A DNA stretch of 14,418 nucleotides from Dehalococcoidia bacterium. Its GTDB lineage: Bacteria > Chloroflexota > Dehalococcoidia > Dehalococcoidales > Fen-1064. Positions 13,589-14,418 of this stretch are shown piece after piece. The notes beneath the pieces were generated by a model. That model had not been told where the DNA came from, did no database searches, and saw only the letters and a list, made by a program, of their open reading frames with translations. The position numbers were made by a program, and so were the translations under genes. The stretch lies in the NCBI GenBank assembly GCA_011192055.1, contig DUES01000198.1, forward strand, positions 1 to 14,418, given 5' to 3'. Numbering within the stretch: the stretch's first letter is position 1; each line of letters opens with the position of its first letter.

Positions 13589-14418
13589 TTATCGGCCTGC
13601 AATCTTCCTGACAGCATCAACCACAAGACTGATTGCGCCGCTGATGGGCGGTCTCTTTGTAACGATTGCGTCAAAGCGGCAGACCTCATGACAGCACATG
13701 CATTCTATACAGGTGCTGCGGTCGATACCGGCTGTTTTACCACGTATTGCAATTGCCCCCGTAGGACATGCCATTGTGCACTCGGCACAAGCCGTACACT
13801 TCTGCTCCAGGACGCAGGGCCGGACGGAGAGCTGGCGTACTGCAAACCTGGATAGGGGAGCGGGTATCCTTCTGAGGAGTGATCGTGTGGCACTGGCGGG
13901 ACGTTTGAAACCGGTAACGGCGACACTGCCGATGCTTTCCCCGACTATTTCAATACTATCCAGGTCGCCCACGCCCAGTCCACGCTCGCGGGCATAACGG
14001 GTGGTGGCAATATCCATCGGGTCCATGCCGATGATACGGGTTGCCACCGCGTCAATCGCTACGGCGTCACGACTGGCAAGTACAATCCCTGTCTTCCGGA
14101 GGCTGCCACCTGACGGGCCTTCTCCTTCCATGGCCATAATGCCGTCCATCAGCGTCAGTTGCGGTCGAATGGTTGAATAAATATCAGTCAGCATCCGGGC
14201 GAAGTCATCAGTATCGGTATACTCTCCGTGGAGCCTCCGGCGCAGGCTGGCAGGAATGGTACCGTACATGTTCTTGACACCACCGGTAAATACGGTGAGT
14301 GAATGTGTCTTCAGCTTGGGGAGGTTGATAACAAGGTCGGCTTCCGCGGCAGTCCGGGACAGGAAGACCTCCCTGAGAAGGTAGCCGTCACACTTCCTGG
14401 CAATAAACCCGTCTTCCC
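13589..14418 (-). CDS. DUF362 protein with C-terminal 2x[4Fe-4S] ferredoxin domain (5' end outside window)
   Basis: The frame is open to the right edge, so this is the C-terminal 275 or so residues. The part before the first internal ATG (14269) encodes DLVINLPKLKTHSLTVFTGG followed by VKNMYG, the DUF362 signature, which proves that the ATG is not the start. DUF362 domains are of unknown biochemistry. Counting from that internal Met, residues about 157-197 hold two ferredoxin motifs, CTACAECTMACP and CIECMCCHEVC, eight cysteines for two [4Fe-4S] clusters, which suggests electron transfer. The convergent neighbour is a ferredoxin-dependent AOR; a redox partnership is conceivable but unproven. 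A hairpin with a T-rich tail follows 4 bases after the TAA. Confidence 0.92.
   Translation of the reverse strand, partial: EDGFIARKCDGYLLREVFLSRTAAEADLVINLPKLKTHSLTVFTGGVKNMYGTIPASLRRRLHGEYTDTDDFARMLTDIYSTIRPQLTLMDGIMAMEGEGPSGGSLRKTGIVLASRDAVAIDAVATRIIGMDPMDIATTRYARERGLGVGDLDSIEIVGESIGSVAVTGFKRPASATRSLLRRIPAPLSRFAVRQLSVRPCVLEQKCTACAECTMACPTGAIAIRGKTAGIDRSTCIECMCCHEVCRFDAIVTKRPPISGAISLVVDAVRKIAGR

Noticed and set aside
1..14418. tRNA, rRNA or known riboswitch
   Set aside because: I scanned the intergenic stretches on both strands for cloverleaf-type tRNA ends and familiar riboswitch cores and recognised none; a covariance-model search would be needed to exclude them.

Overview
The window carries about ten protein genes on both strands, with no rRNA, tRNA, CRISPR array or transposase visible. 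The gene set (tungsten-type aldehyde:ferredoxin oxidoreductase, two enoyl-CoA-hydratase-fold enzymes, a DUF362/ferredoxin protein, a geranylgeranyl-reductase-like flavoprotein, PdxS/PdxT, RsmG and a Ycf45-type R3H ATPase) suggests an anaerobic, acyl-CoA-using bacterium. My best guess is the Dehalococcoidia (Chloroflexota). This is inference from gene content and from the GTCATTGCGAG...GCAATCTC repeats, not proof. Coding DNA is mostly moderately GC-rich, and several genes start with GTG or TTG.

Left part (1-4594). Positions 1-387 hold no gene but contain a chain of hairpins (54-156) and three copies of a short dispersed repeat, one of them inverted (231-370). A minus-strand cluster follows in transcription order rsmG, pdxS, pdxT, R3H-domain ATPase. 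pdxS and pdxT are 1 nt apart and encode the two subunits of PLP synthase. pdxS has its own promoter-like sequence. A perfect 10-bp hairpin holds the pdxT stop codon in its loop and is followed at once by the ribosome binding site of the ATPase gene. The space between rsmG and the next gene holds three tandem 15-bp palindromic units that look like an operator array.

Middle (4595-7419). Two plus-strand crotonase-fold genes flank a minus-strand nitrilase-family amidohydrolase. The first crotonase keeps both catalytic glutamates; the second has neither (Asp and Tyr in their places), so its reaction is probably not standard hydration. Strong hairpins separate the convergent gene pairs.

Right part (7420-14418). 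A secreted alpha/alpha-toroid protein (squalene-cyclase-like QxxDGxW repeats plus a C-terminal extracellular domain) is encoded on the minus strand. Its leader contains a consensus-like promoter, a possible structural switch at a near-perfect Shine-Dalgarno sequence, and an unannotated 32-codon ORF whose stop overlaps the toroid start (TGATG). The gene is a composition mosaic: by hand count about 58% GC in the C-terminal domain and about 42% in the toroid. Divergently transcribed are a geranylgeranyl-reductase-like flavoprotein and then an unusual fusion of a tyrosine-recombinase-type core-binding domain to a complete GreA. An AOR gene follows, convergent with a DUF362/2x[4Fe-4S] gene that runs off the right edge.

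The most worthwhile leads are the leader/small-ORF unit before the toroid gene, the recombinase-domain::GreA fusion, the triple palindrome array, and the glutamate-less crotonase.
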